The notes: generated by a model not told the origin, from the sequence alone. Numbered from the stretch's first letter, positions 37,438-49,751 are shown. The stretch is DNA of 64,000 bases from Marsupella aquatica (GCA_973895155.1 OZ316899.1:2046001-2110000); one strand, 5' to 3'. Made by a program: numbers and translations.

Positions 37438-38220
37438 TTAGGTGCACACTCACTTGTAGACTACTATCATCTGCCATCGTTTCCGTAAAACTAGCGCTCA
37501 TGCACCATAAAGTATGAGTAGTGCAGAGTAGTGTACTTGTGCATTGATTTTAACTCTGAAGAGCTACTAACCAGGTTGGACAGGAGCAAACCCTAAGGTC
37601 CTTCCTACAATCATCCAATGATCATGAATATGATCGTACTGTCGGATACACTTGGCTGACCTAGTCAAACAATATTCCTAGCATGTACCAATTCAACTTG
37701 CTGGAGTTGTAAAATGTCCACAATGCGACATAATTTTAGTCTGCCCATCAGTTATGAAACAATGCGGACAACTTAAGTTTTGTCATGCTGAAGTGCAATT
37801 AAATGATAGGAGATATATACTTATAGAATGGGCTATGGAGAGGATGTTGGTCGCCTTGACGTGAGTACAGAAAGGCCGCTGATGACAACGCAAGAAAAAC
37901 TACTTATGCTTCACCAAATCTCACGAATTCACAACTTTGTGAAAATGTTTATTTGCCCTGTAAACAACCAGAGAGGGGATTATTTTTTTACATCTCTATC
38001 TCTCACTGTCTTGCTCTCTTGATTGGAGGATTAGGGTCACTAGGACTAGGGTTAAGAATAGGAAAGCACTAGATTCCACAAAGTCCGTAAGGATCAACTC
38101 TCCTCAATGGCAGATATTGTTGAAGGCCTGATGGAAAGAAACTACTGTATCAACAACGGTGCAAGGTCATCTAGACCAACAGTCAAGAGCGGTTTACAAT
38201 TGCGTGCATTCTCCATATTA
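37438..38220. other. Unassigned sequence between the CACTA-like element and the RT element
   Basis: No gene is recognised. It ends at a CT-rich tract at about 38,222-38,256. Confidence 0.3.
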
Positions 38221-38870
38221 CCAATCTCTCTCTCTCCCTCTCTCTCTCTCTCTGTGGATACGTTGCGACAGTATATATATAAATAAATAAGTAAGTATAT
38301 GTATGACTAGTGATATGTAATCCCTAGAAATGCCATTGACATCCTTCTGACATGTGTAACACCCACCAATTATAATACATTACACATTACACATATAATA
38401 CCTATGTATGGTCTATAAACGGTAAATTATGTATTTTTTTCTCAACCACATGGAATGCATTACCACCTTACGATCACCATCCTGAGATAGGGTAGCCCAG
38501 CAATACTTAGCGCCAGCCCTACTGGCGGCAACCCTAACTTACCCCCTCCTCTATGGCCTACCTTCCAACTAAAACCTCTGCCCCAACTCGAACAATCAGT
38601 CGTGCATACATTTTTTCAACTACACATTGCCAATCTCCACAGGCTGTCTCACGACAACAGCGCAATCCAGTTTACACATTATTCAGAAGATTGAAGCAGC
38701 TACACTAGTGCAAACTGACAATCTGCACAGGCTGCCCACTACTGCATCGCCACAATTTCCATCATGGCTCGTGCAGGACAGGTATGTGCAACCAAACCTC
38801 ATTTTTTATCATTTTTATGAATGATTAAATGTTTTTTCCATAGACAATACCAGCTAGCCTAATGTTGGTT

Positions 38871-38984
38871 CATGTCTCCCCGTTACCGCCGTGGCTTCTG
38901 GTAGCAGAAACATGGAAACAGGGATTGAATGAAATTGATTTTTGATCCCGCCCCAGGGACGGGGGCTAAAAGACGACCCTGGGG
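38871..38984 (+). ncRNA. Two-hairpin RNA-like motif, copy 1
   Basis: The first part has an outer stem CATGT/ACATG enclosing CTCCCC, an inner hairpin GTTACC/GGTAGC, and AGAA. The second part is a hairpin CCCCAGGG/CCCTGGGG whose loop carries ACGGGGG, complementary to CCCCGT of the first part, so a pseudoknot is possible. No known ribozyme is matched. Confidence 0.5.
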
Positions 38985-39724
38985 TCTGTGATGCAGACTA
39001 CGTCTCCTGCATTCCAACATTAGTTGATAGTCCACTTCACACAGCATGACTAGCTATGTTGATGCACTGCATAGACGTCCTGGCTGCAACCGGGAGAACA
39101 CTCTTTTCTAGCGATACTAATCTCTCTATGTATGTTCGTTACTAACCACTATGTCTCAATGTGAATGTTTTCATTTGAGTGCCGACACTCAAATAATGTA
39201 CTGTATGCCCCGATAATGCGCCTACGACTGCTCCAACCACTTACACTGCAATCGCTTCTACCTTCTAAATAGCCCCATAGATACTCACCGCATGTCAATA
39301 GAAACGTTCTGTTGCAACTTCAAAACACAGAATGAACTACGACAGCACATATACATTTAATACCTAGCTATTTATTACAAGGATTGTTACTCTTACTTTT
39401 CGCAGTTACGACATAAGCCTGCTTGACTAATGACTGCACCGCTACCTAGATTGTATGATCGTCGTTTTTAATGACCATACTGATCCCTGAGTGTATAACT
39501 AAGACTTTGATATGTCTGTGTTCGCAATTCATGACTAACTCAAGATAAGTGTCGATCGATGGCTTAACTAGATCAGGTGAATGACTTGGTATGTGAGTAT
39601 TTAAAGAGGCACAACTCGTTACCATACTCGACGCTGTATAGACTCTGCCTATGCCTGCTATGACTTAGTCCAGACTTGACAATGGCCTTGAATGGGTGTT
39701 CTTCTTATGAAATTATCTCTCTTT

Positions 39725-41102
39725 GGACAAAAGAAAATCGAATTACCCATTTTAAATCAGTATTATAGAAATACCTCAAAACCAATGTATGGACATGTTT
39801 ATACATATAAAATATAAGTATGTTTTGACTTACACTTACATTTATGCACATAAATAAATATACTAATTCTCTGACACATGCACCACCATTCGATCTTAAC
39901 GCTAAGAGATGTTAGTACATCTACCACTCAAATAAAATACCCTAGATCTGACGGTCACCATAGGGTTTTGGACCCCACAAAGAAAACCTAAAATATCTCA
40001 GGACCTACGCAACCTTCTTTAAAAGCGCACTGTTCACTCTCTACAATTATTCTCTTGGCACAACACTCTGGTATCCTGCACTGACCCACTTTTTGACTGC
40101 ATATCATTTCCAATGTTCTGTTCACACACTGCACTACGTGGGCCAGGACATTCTCCTGCCATGTACTCTGTGCCCTATGCTCTGCCCCAATAGATGCTTG
40201 TGATATAGTTTTTCTAAGTACATCATACTCAAGGTGACCTAGTCAATCAACGAGACCTCTTACACAACTCCAGTACATGAAAAATGGCTCGGGCGCAACA
40301 AGTATGACCTTGTTCTCTTCTATGCTGTATGATTTCTTTTATATGTCTTGTGCTAGCCTTGAACTGATTACACGTCTCCCCGTTACCGCCTGGGCTTTGG
40401 TAGCAGAAACGTGTAGCTTGAATCTGTCCTAAGTTTGACTGGATTCTCCCCATGGATGGGGGCTCAAAGACGACCATGGGGCCTGCAATGTAGCCCGTGT
40501 CATCTACATTTTCAGTTCAGGATGATGGTCTACATCAATCTGTATGACAGACAGATATGATGAACCGCTACCTTCTGGCTTGATCTGATCAAGATAAGTC
40601 TTTATTGTAAAGGAAAGATATATTCTTTCTTCAATGTTTGTCTCAATACTAACCTATGCTAATCTCTTTCTGGTGCTGTCATCCACAATGCAGAGTTACC
40701 TCTATGCTAATACTTGTGACGTACCTTTTTCTCCTGATTTTTTTTAACTTTGATTAAATATTTCTCAATGACGCATGAATACACACATCTCATACTGCTC
40801 TATTTTGTTACAACACATATCATGATGTCACTACTTTATCTTTTCATATTACTTACTTGGAATATAACTCCTTTTCGTATGACCCATTTGTTTACTGCGT
40901 ATCAAACTTCTATCTGTCCTCGCATGACATACCATGTGCATTCGGTAACTTGTGAATTTCTGACATGAATGATCTGGTGGATATCATATCCCATAAAGAT
41001 ACTCCCTCTACCAATCTGTGTGACTAAACCATATGCTCTGTGTGGATATGGTCTCGTCTTGACGGTGGCCTTGACTGGGTGTGTATAAACTACTCTTTAT
41101 GA
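39725..41102 (+). repeat. Left 1.38-kb direct repeat of the RT element
   Basis: It begins GGACAAAAGAAAATCG and ends ACTCTTTATGA. It is nearly identical to 46,553-47,927, with roughly 17 differences noted by eye. It abuts short CT-rich tracts on both sides. Such flanking direct repeats resemble LTRs, or the pseudo-LTRs of Penelope-like elements. Confidence 0.75.
40371..40481 (+). ncRNA. Two-hairpin RNA-like motif, copy 2
   Basis: The outer stem is CACGT/ACGTG, where copy 1 has CATGT/ACATG. The inner hairpin is GTTACC/GGTAGC. The second hairpin is CCCCATGG/CCATGGGG, where copy 1 has CCCCAGGG/CCCTGGGG. Both stems therefore change on both sides. Confidence 0.55.
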
Positions 41103-41216
41103 TCTCTCTCTTACTTTCCTCCACTCCTTCAATTGGTTTTGAAGGACCATTGTCAAGATCGATACTAATGCCACACACCCATGGATGTCTGATTACAGAA
41201 ACGCTGGTCATGGGAA

Positions 41217-42713
41217 ATGCTATCTTTAGGATACGATAATGACCTCCCACGGCCATGTAACATGGCTATCCAAGCCACCCTGGCCTCCATTCGCCAACCA
41301 GAAATTCACACGGCCATCCAGACACATGATCGGGATGTGATGAATCGTGGAGACGATGATGCACCAGGTCAGTTACTCCTACACGTCCTGGGGATTAATG
41401 AATGGTTTACCATATATCAATCTGCCGGATGTATCAGCACGGAGAATGCTCTGACCAAACTTGATAGTCTTATTAGTTTGCTGGATACTTTTGAACACAT
41501 CGACGAAGACGAACTGGAGCAATCGCGCGTTACCAGCAGCAAGCTAGCACGGATGTTAGCCTACGCACCAACGGTTTCTACTACCAATGAATGTCCCCCT
41601 TCAGCACTTATTATCGATGTTCCTTTGAGACTTTGGGAGAATCCGTTGTTAAACACTTCATGGTTGTCCACTGAGGAACGTATTGCTTTCAATGAGGCCA
41701 TTGATGGAGCGCAATCATCACAGAAGGACCTAGATGATTCCAAACAAGATGGAGAACCTTTCATTCCCAATAATCCGCCACGCTTTCTAGAATGGGAAGC
41801 TTCAAAAGTTGACTGCTGCATGTGGCATATTCCTAACATCAACAATCTTGCTCCTATTTCTCTCGGGATGTGGAAAGCGTGGGCGTCCCTCTCTACCGAA
41901 GATATTAAGGCATGCAAAGCAAATGCCATCCGAGGCTTCTCATGGATCGAAACCTCACCACCAATCTCGACTCGCTGGCCCATGACGATCTTTGGTGCTC
42001 CTAAATACAAATGCTCTATGGCGGCTGGGGCTAAGATCCGTGGTAACTTTGTTACCAATACTTCTAGGTCTCCCCAGGAACACAAAACCAAGCTCTGGAA
42101 CTGGCACAGACCATTCCTTTGCTGCTCCTGTAATTCGGCATCAAAAGGAGGTTGCATTGGCCAAATTCTTTGGTTCGACCACGCTGTCTGGTACATGGCC
42201 AACCATCTTGAGCTTGTCTTTGAAGCATTGTCAACACAAGCACGTCTCATCCTCATGATGAGCTTCTTAGGGGGTGAAGCACGTCGGGTGGTGCTGGACC
42301 AGGTCGCTTTCTTTTTTGTTAGACAGCTCCTTCTTGAAGCTACCAACGAACAACTATGGGACCCCTCTGCACAACTACTTGCTGGTCATGGGGAAGCGAA
42401 GGGGGCACGCATCATCGAGACACTCGTTAAACCTGGCAAATTCTCCGAACAAACTTCAACGCCTAAACGAAAATGGAACCTTAATACAGCTTCACCCAAT
42501 GCTGAGTCCGCTACACGCAGAGGAATCTATGCAAACCAAACCCCCCAACGTGGCCGTGGACGGGGCAATTATGCATGGAGACCTAGTACCCCGCAATCTG
42601 CACCAGGTGCGCGTCACCAATTTCAGGGCAACAAAACCCCCACGTTGGCCCCAAAGTCTTCTATCGGGCAATCACCGCTACCACGTCGCAACATGCACTT
42701 CAATGATGAATGA
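41217..42713 (+). CDS. First ORF of the RT element, Gag-like, 498 codons
   Basis: An intact frame from MLSLGYDND to RRNMHFNDE. The N-terminal and central parts are unrecognised. The C-terminal roughly 90 residues are basic and Gly/Arg/Gln-rich (PQRGRGRGNYAW), as in nucleic-acid-binding Gag or ORF1 proteins. No zinc knuckle is visible. It directly precedes the reverse-transcriptase region and lies between the two 1.38-kb repeats, so an ORF1 role in ribonucleoprotein packaging is the best guess. It remains unbroken although the RT is broken. Confidence 0.55.
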   Translation: MLSLGYDNDLPRPCNMAIQATLASIRQPEIHTAIQTHDRDVMNRGDDDAPGQLLLHVLGINEWFTIYQSAGCISTENALTKLDSLISLLDTFEHIDEDELEQSRVTSSKLARMLAYAPTVSTTNECPPSALIIDVPLRLWENPLLNTSWLSTEERIAFNEAIDGAQSSQKDLDDSKQDGEPFIPNNPPRFLEWEASKVDCCMWHIPNINNLAPISLGMWKAWASLSTEDIKACKANAIRGFSWIETSPPISTRWPMTIFGAPKYKCSMAAGAKIRGNFVTNTSRSPQEHKTKLWNWHRPFLCCSCNSASKGGCIGQILWFDHAVWYMANHLELVFEALSTQARLILMMSFLGGEARRVVLDQVAFFFVRQLLLEATNEQLWDPSAQLLAGHGEAKGARIIETLVKPGKFSEQTSTPKRKWNLNTASPNAESATRRGIYANQTPQRGRGRGNYAWRPSTPQSAPGARHQFQGNKTPTLAPKSSIGQSPLPRRNMHFNDE

Positions 42714-43226
42714 GCGCTAGCCTACAATAAATACGCAACTTCCATGTTTTGTGTGCTCGATTCTATAATAGATGTACCTGATAAAAACTCGTGACTACCT
42801 ATCGATCGATAGTTTGTACTGATACCATAATGAAACAATGTTACGAACTTATTATATACTCTAGTTAAAATCTAATGCAATATCAACTGACTTGTCACCG
42901 CTCATTGACTTTTGTATTGATGCTATTGACATAATCGTAATCAATGTTCGACGCATTCCCTATTTTCCTATTTTTTGCTGCTTTGCTATATGAACTAACT
43001 AACGCGTACACTATCAGACAAACGGCGCCTGCTCCAACTCCCACATGGTCGGCACACAATCACTCGTAACAAGGATCGATCGGCAGTACATTTTGTGCAC
43101 CTGCTATACACCAGCCGTGCCTTTGAATGGTTACCGCTACGACAAATCTTTATAACCTGCCTCACGTAGTGTAATCTATGTGATCATATACCTACGCTTG
43201 ACTCTATTTGTTTCGGCTGGAGATAC
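42714..43226. other. Spacer between ORF1 and RT
   Basis: About 500 bases with stops in all frames; no feature recognised. The RT frame may once have begun in it. Confidence 0.3.
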
Positions 43227-45196
43227 ATGGATGCAGTTTTGACTCTATGTTATCACCCTCCTGAAGTTTTTTGCAATTTCAACATTGATTCTCTCGTAGC
43301 TGAATCTTGCGCCTGCGCCTGCCAATCCAATAGATTCAAACCCTTCCTTGATCCTCTCACTTCTAAAGAATTCCATGTAAATGACAGTCTGGCTTCTAGC
43401 CATGTTAGAACTACTAACTTAGATCTCATCAATGACAAATTCCTATGCACCATACTATCCTACGGCCTTAACCATATAATACCCCAACCCACAAAATTCC
43501 AGACGGCGCTCCCCGAAATTTTACGTGCTTGGCTCGATATTGGTTCGTATCTTGGCTTAGCAGAATCCAACATCAACGATGGGACAATCAGGCTCCCTGA
43601 CATTTGCTATCAGTTTTGGCAAACCAGAGCACATCGCAACATTGGACATCACCGAAGGCACCAAAACGGAAGCTTATCAGCAACGGCGACATCCAAATTA
43701 CAATTCCTACTGGAGCACTTTTACTTCTCAAGACTAGATAAAGCGCTAACAATGTCTGCATATTATGCATCCAGCACATTCGAGAACAAGCACTACATCG
43801 ACTCCAAGGAGATGACTTCACACCTGACAACCACACTCTGGAGGAAGTCACATATACATGCCAAGAACATCTTGAACTGCTGATCCCATAGATCACTTTC
43901 CGGTATGCTGGTCTACCTTTCATTATGGCCTCATACAAATTACATAAGCATAAATATCGATGGATCACTAATGCCTCTCGATGTATATTCTATGGACCCA
44001 CCAGCATCATTACACAGATCCTAAATTGTCTATTGATAGAGCTTAAGGCATGGGCATTTAGGCAGACAGAGTTCTTACGCAAGTTCTTTCACATCAAGAC
44101 CTCATTCTTTTGGGTTATCGATTCATTATACAAATTCACTTTAAACCTCCCAACAGATATACACAGCTTCTTTGTGGCTGACATTACTAGATGTTACGAG
44201 ACAATCCCACTTTGTGGCGATGATAACCTACCATCCGCCTTGGCGCATGTTGCCAAAATTGCGTTCTAACATCCCAACGCTACTCTTCGTCAACCGGAGC
44301 AACTGTGGGTTCTAATTAACATGACTTCTGGTCTCGCCACTGAAGCTCGGTGGGGGCGGCGGCCACCTCGATCTTCCTGCTGGATTGAGTTTACATTACC
44401 GCAATTTATTCAGTTACAATCATGGCTAATAGCTAATTGCTTTATCAGACTCGGGGATCAGGTATGGCGCCAGGCTACTGGCATACCGATGGGTTTTTCT
44501 TGCTCACCACAGTGGTGTAATTTGTACTTCATTTCATATGAATTTTGATTCATGCAACGAGTGGCTAAACTAAAATGCTACCACCTTCTACCACTCTTTG
44601 AAGCGACTTACAGATATATCGACGACTTCTGCATCCTCAACAACCCGGAGATACTTTGATTCTTGGATCCAGCAGAACCCCGCACTGACAGCAACCCATA
44701 TTGGATCTATGCTTTGCAGGTGGTCAGTCTACAACCTGAGATTGACGCTCATGTCCAGGATAACCCTACCTTGGGTATTGCTGGACACTTCCTTAATGTC
44801 CACATCAATATACTAGACCAACAGCATGGACTGTATGAAACTACCAGGTTTGACAAACGACAACTTCTCCCCTTCCCTTTTCAACAATACATACAATTAC
44901 GTTCCAATAGGCCAGTACAACAATCCTACAACATTGCCATTTCGCAAGTAGTACCGATACTTTACATGACTAGTTCTGCACTACTTGCACATGCTGAGTT
45001 GCACATCCTAGTTCAAACGTTAGTTAATAATGGATTCCATGAAGCTCGCCTAGATAGACTCATTCTTAAATTCTGTACTACACACATATTCCCCGACATT
45101 AGATTTCCTATCAATGATCTGTGTAAACTGATTAATGAACTAAGTCTGCATCGATCATTCTTCCGTGTCCATAAGAGAAGATGGGAATCAGTTTGA
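43227..45196 (+). pseudogene. Reverse transcriptase, Penelope/telomerase-like type, broken
   Basis: Several frames join into one RT. They include DKALTMSAYY (about 43,735), YKLHKHKYRWITNASRC (43,930), the motif-A-like ADITRCYETIPL (about 44,175), TGIPMGFSCSPQWCNLYF (about 44,477), the catalytic YRYIDDFCIL (about 44,612), then FLNVHINI and FDKRQLLPF followed by LRSNRPVQQSYNI. G-P-M-G followed by S-P, and Y-I-D-D, are shared by Penelope-like and telomerase-type RTs. DIRS and other non-LTR RTs are alternatives. No GIY-YIG or other endonuclease is visible. Stops and frameshifts occur near 43,880, 44,268, 44,546 and 44,657. Confidence 0.6.
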
Positions 45197-45212
45197 GCAG
45201 AGCTTTGGTGAG

Positions 45213-45250
45213 TATGGTATGCACTCCCCATCTGGGGTGAGTGCATACCA
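45213..45250. repeat. Hairpin just after the RT frame
   Basis: GTATGCACTC and GAGTGCATAC form arms around a CCCCATCTGGGG centre, giving a stem of about 15 base pairs with a small bulge. It lies 17 bases after the RT stop and before the long CT tract. Confidence 0.65.
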
Positions 45251-45297
45251 CACTCATCCCGGATGGAAGTGCCTCTACCATGGGTATATGGTGGAGG

Positions 45298-45300
<3 letters not shown>

Positions 45301-45355
<55 letters not shown>
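45301..45355. repeat. (CT)n microsatellite
   Basis: About 27 CT units. Shorter CT tracts lie at 38,222-38,256 and 46,522-46,552, and at the other repeat boundaries of the RT element. Confidence 0.95.
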
Positions 45356-45357
<2 letters not shown>

Positions 45358-45954
45358 AGAGGAACATGGAAGACTAATGATGACAACCCTCGGAAACTAA
45401 ATGGGATGTGGATATAAGTCTGGACTTTGTCATATGAGAGGGCATGACCCCCATAACACTTCAATCCTAATACATCAATATTGGTTTACATAAACCTGGG
45501 CTATCGGAGTAGACCCAACAAACCTAGGCGCCCACGTTTGGCCCTGGAAAATACCCTAAAAATGCCGCCAAAGCAACGGCACTGCCATTTCTTGAGTCGG
45601 TTGTTTGTGCCCAGTGGCTCCTGAATTACATTCTAAGCCATACGAAAACACCACACACTGAGGTCTGTGACGTTGCATTATACACTGTAGCAAGCTCGTG
45701 CCAGCTCTGGCAAGGATCAGCTTCAACCTGCTGCAGCTCGTAAGGACAACCTGTTCACAGATCGTGAAGGAGGAAAGGTGTCGACTGTGCAGGATTCAGT
45801 AGAATCCAATGGGTGATAAAAATAAACAGGTACAATGTGTGACTATGTATGGGAAAATGTTCATATCTAATGCTTTTTGAAATACGAAATTGCTCATACT
45901 GTCATCGCTCCAATAAAATAGATGCTTAGGATGAAGTGACTAATCTATCCCTAG

Positions 45955-46066
45955 CCCATGTCTCCCCGTAGCCGTCCGGACAATGCTACAGAAATATGGG
46001 ACATGAGATTTTGTTTTTACCACATTATTTCTACCCTATGACGGGGGCTGAATGAAGGCGCAGGGG
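45955..46066 (+). ncRNA. Two-hairpin RNA-like motif, copy 3 (most divergent)
   Basis: The outer stem is CCATGT/ATATGG, the inner hairpin GTAGC/GCTAC, and the second hairpin is roughly CCCTATG/CGCAGGGG with ACGGGGG in its loop. The primary sequence differs from copies 1 and 2 but the pairing is kept. Confidence 0.5.
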
Positions 46067-46519
46067 ATGTGGATCACTTCAGTCAAGTGATCCCTAGGGA
46101 CAGAGTATGGCCCATGCTCAATGTCTCTGACTAGACATTGGAGTAAGCCGTCACTCATCGAAAAATCGCATGTGTAAATGGGTACACTGGATTTAATTCT
46201 AATGATAATGAGAAGCTACGAATGATCCAGTGATTTACGGGTATGGTGAATGTAGATGGTTATGATATCTCTGAGTGATGATTCTATGGTTTAACATCTA
46301 CCAGTGTACATTTATTAAATTGAACAGCGATCGGCATATAAGAAATTATGAGTATACTATTACCATCTATATGATATGTGTATGGATATGAGTATAAGTA
46401 TGGGCGATGCACGCAACTGAAGAATAAATTGTGGATTTCGGAATGCTATGTCGTCAGTAACAATCGGTCCTGAGTTATATCAGGGTGTGATACTATGTGT
46501 ATGGACACAAGTTTCTATC

Positions 46520-46552
<33 letters not shown>

Positions 46553-46554
<2 letters not shown>

Positions 46555-47927
46555 ACAAAAGAAAATTGAATTACCCATTTTAAATCAGTATTATAGAAAT
46601 ACCTCAAAACCAATGTACGGACATGTTTATACATATAAAATATAAGTATGTTTTGACTTACACTTACATTTATGCACATAAATAAATATACTAATTCTAT
46701 GATACATGCACCACCATTCGATCTTAACGCTAAGAGATGTTAGTACATCTACCACTCAAATAAAATACCCTAGATCTGACGGTCACCATAGGGTTTTGGA
46801 CCCCACAAAGAAAACCTAAAATATCTCAGGACATACGCAACCTTCTTTAAAAGCACTGTTCACTCTCTACAATTATTCTCTTGGCACAACACTCTGGTAT
46901 CCTGCACTGACGCACTTTCTGACTGCATATCATTTCCAATGTTCTGTTCACACACTGCACTACGTGGGCCAGGACATTCTCCTGCCATGTACTCTGTGCC
47001 CTATGCTCTGCCCCAATAGATGCTTGTGATATAGTTTTTCTAAGTACATCATACTCAAGGTGACCTAGTCAATCAACGAGACCTCTTACACAACTCCAGT
47101 ACACGAAAAATGGCCCGGGCACAACAGGTATGACCTTGTTCTCTTCTATGCTATATGATTTCTTTTATATGTCTTGTGCTAGCCTTGAACTGATTACGCG
47201 TCTCCCCGTTACCGCCTGGGCTTTGGTAGCAGAAACGTGTAGCTTGAATCTGTCCTAAGTTTGACTGGATTCTCCCCATGGATGGGGGCTCAAAGACGAC
47301 CATGGGGCCTGCAATGTAGCCCGTGTCATCTACATTTTCAGTTCAGGATGATGGTCTACATCAATCTGTATGACAGACAGATATGATGAACCGCTACCTT
47401 CTGGCTTGATCTGATCAAGACAAGTCTTTATTGTAAAGGAAAGATATATTCTTTCTTCAATGTTTGTCTCAATACTAACCTATGCTAATCTCTTTCTGGT
47501 GCTGTCATCCACAATGCAGAGTTACCTCTATGCTAATACTTGTGACGTACCTTTTTCTCCTGATTTTTTTAACTTTGATTAAATATTTCTCAATGACGCA
47601 TGAATACACACATCTCATACTGCTCTATTTTGTTACAACACATATCATGATGTCACTACTTTATCTTTTCATATTACTTACTTGGGATATAACTCCTTTT
47701 CATATGACCCATTTGTTTACTGCGTATCAAACTTCTATCTGTCCTCCCATGACATACCATGTGCATTCGGTAACTTGTGAATTTCTGACATGAATGATCT
47801 GGTGGATATCATATCCAATAAAGATACTCCCTCTACCAATCTGTGTGACTAAACCATATGCTCTGTGTGGATATGGTCTCGTCTTGACGGTGGCCTTGAC
47901 TGGGTGTGTATAAACTACTCTTTATGA
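46553..47927 (+). repeat. Right 1.38-kb direct repeat of the RT element
   Basis: Nearly identical partner of 39,725-41,102. It begins directly at the end of a (CT)n tract (46,522-46,552) and ends just before another CT-rich run. Confidence 0.75.
47197..47310 (+). ncRNA. Two-hairpin RNA-like motif, copy 4
   Basis: Same as copy 2 except the outer stem is CGCGT/ACGTG, which turns one A-U pair into a compatible G-U pair. It lies in the right direct repeat. Confidence 0.55.
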
Positions 47928-47954
47928 TTTCTCTCTCTGGACCCAAACATTCAG

Positions 47955-49740
47955 TGGTGGACCTAACCACCCAGCCCCCTCACCAATCCCAACACTCATG
48001 CCTAAGTGCCCCTGGTGCCCGAACGCCTCCACAGAATACCTCGAGCAAGCCCCCTAGTGCCCCTTTGCACCGCCAGCTACCCCTCGCATACAAAGCCGCA
48101 CTTGCTCTCCAACACGACCGCTACTCAACGGTCCTCACTGTCTGCACAAGCAACCAAGCACCTCGGTAAGTAACCTTTCAGGATCAAGAACTTGCCGAGT
48201 CTAGTATCCTAACTCAAGCTCAACAGAAATTGGTAAATAGGTCAGCAATAGGTCCTCCCGATGCCATAAGCCGGAACCAGAACCCACGCCCACTGTTCGT
48301 CTAGAACAACTCCTTCCTTGAGCGCGGCCCGGGTTCCCCCTCGTACCTATCCATCACCAATTCACGGCCCTGACCCTAGAACATGCTCATGGCCCAATTA
48401 GCGTAGCTTGTTCTAAAGCTTGTCCCAAGCTTGTCCCAACACGCCAGGACCAGAAAGGCCCGGCTCTAGCAACCAACTCCCGATTTTCCTCACTGATGGT
48501 CTAGGGGCCGAACACTCTTGGAACTCAACCTCCACACCTACTTGGCCTTGCCTCCCCAACGCAAGCTCCCTTGGGAGATTGAACGCGGCTTGGCTACTGT
48601 TTGGCAGGATTTGGCAAGCGGGCAAGTTAACACCCACAAACCCCGACAACCCATGGTGCCCCCAAACCCAACTGATCTCAAGAGGGCGTAGCCCTTCTCG
48701 AAAGCTTTCTAACGCACCCAAGAAGTCCTCCAACAGACTTCCCGTTGTCGCGTGGACTAAATGCAAGGGTCACCTTGGGAAAACAAATTGTTTCTGGTTG
48801 CAATCCAGACAAGTGATAGACACGATTCGGGGCCCAAACTCAAACACTTTATTTTCTGAAAATCTTGTGATCAATACAATGGGTGCCCTTGGGCGGGTCA
48901 CTCGTGAAAGTCTGATCTCTAACCCTTTGGCGGACTACTATCCATCTTCCATCGAGTTATCGTCCTCTCAAAGGCTATCAAGTTGAAAAATCCACAAAAT
49001 CCAATTCCTCAAGTGCTCAAGTTCAGAACTTGGAATCTCTTAGCTCGCATCGCCAACGATCCAACACTCAAGCTCGCTGGTCTACAATCGGTAGCACTGC
49101 AAACCTCAATCCAAATCTCCATAAACGATCGACTCCCCTGGACTGAGCCAAAGCCCAGGCCTCAAATACACCTCAAAAGCAGCATCCCCGCCCAATGAGT
49201 CACCGCCAGGCGGGTTCAGAACTCAAAAGCCAGACTCTTGGTCGCCCGAAGACAAACCAATAGCCCTTCGCATTCCAATCACAGCCAACTCCCAACTCCT
49301 TAGCTTCCGCATGCCCAAAGCTCATCAGAAATGAAACACCAATCGTCACTCAGAGTTGAGCTCAAAGTCAAAACGATTTGACTCCTCAGCACTTGCAGCT
49401 CACTGAATACGGAACACCAATCGAGTCTCAGAGTCGAGCTTGAAGTTGAAACAATTCAACTCCAAAGCATTCGCAGCTCACCAAATACAGAACACCAACC
49501 GACTTCCTCATCCTTGGTCTTGGTACCAAAACGGTTCGTCACGACATTGTTGGGAAGATATCGTCGCTTCCATTTGGCGGTTTCCCTTAGTGTCGCGACC
49601 GCCGCGGCTCACGACTTTGGCTCACCCTTAGCCCCCAGGGAGACACCACTCCCCTCATATATGCTTCTGAAGACCTGCCACCCCCAAACCAACTTTGGTC
49701 CCTAAACATTTGGCCCCCAACCCAGATCCTATCCTATGTA
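47955..49740 (-). repeat. Gypsy-type LTR, copy c (minus orientation), interrupted and truncated
   Basis: The LTR reads from 47,955 to about 48,747, is interrupted by about 0.8 kb of unrelated sequence, and resumes at about 49,550 (GAAGATATCG). It stops near 49,740, where copy d begins. Confidence 0.6.
48748..49549. mobile_element. Insertion of about 0.8 kb within LTR copy c
   Basis: It is absent from copies b and d. GTTG is present at both junctions and the ends resemble TGTCG and CGACA. It could be a solo LTR or a small non-autonomous element. The exact ends are uncertain. Confidence 0.45.
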
Positions 49741-49751
49741 ATGGGCGCGAG

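Noticed and set aside
41561-42346. 261-codon frame on the minus strand
   Set aside because: It is the antisense shadow of the intact 498-codon ORF1 of the RT element.
45165-45464. Frames rich in Ser-Leu or Arg-Glu dipeptides
   Set aside because: They are translations of the (CT)n microsatellite.
38871-47310. Canonical hammerhead ribozyme in the RT element repeats
   Set aside because: GTC and GAAAC are present in suggestive places, but the CTGATGA core is absent from all four copies and the junction is too short. Kept only as an unknown structured motif.
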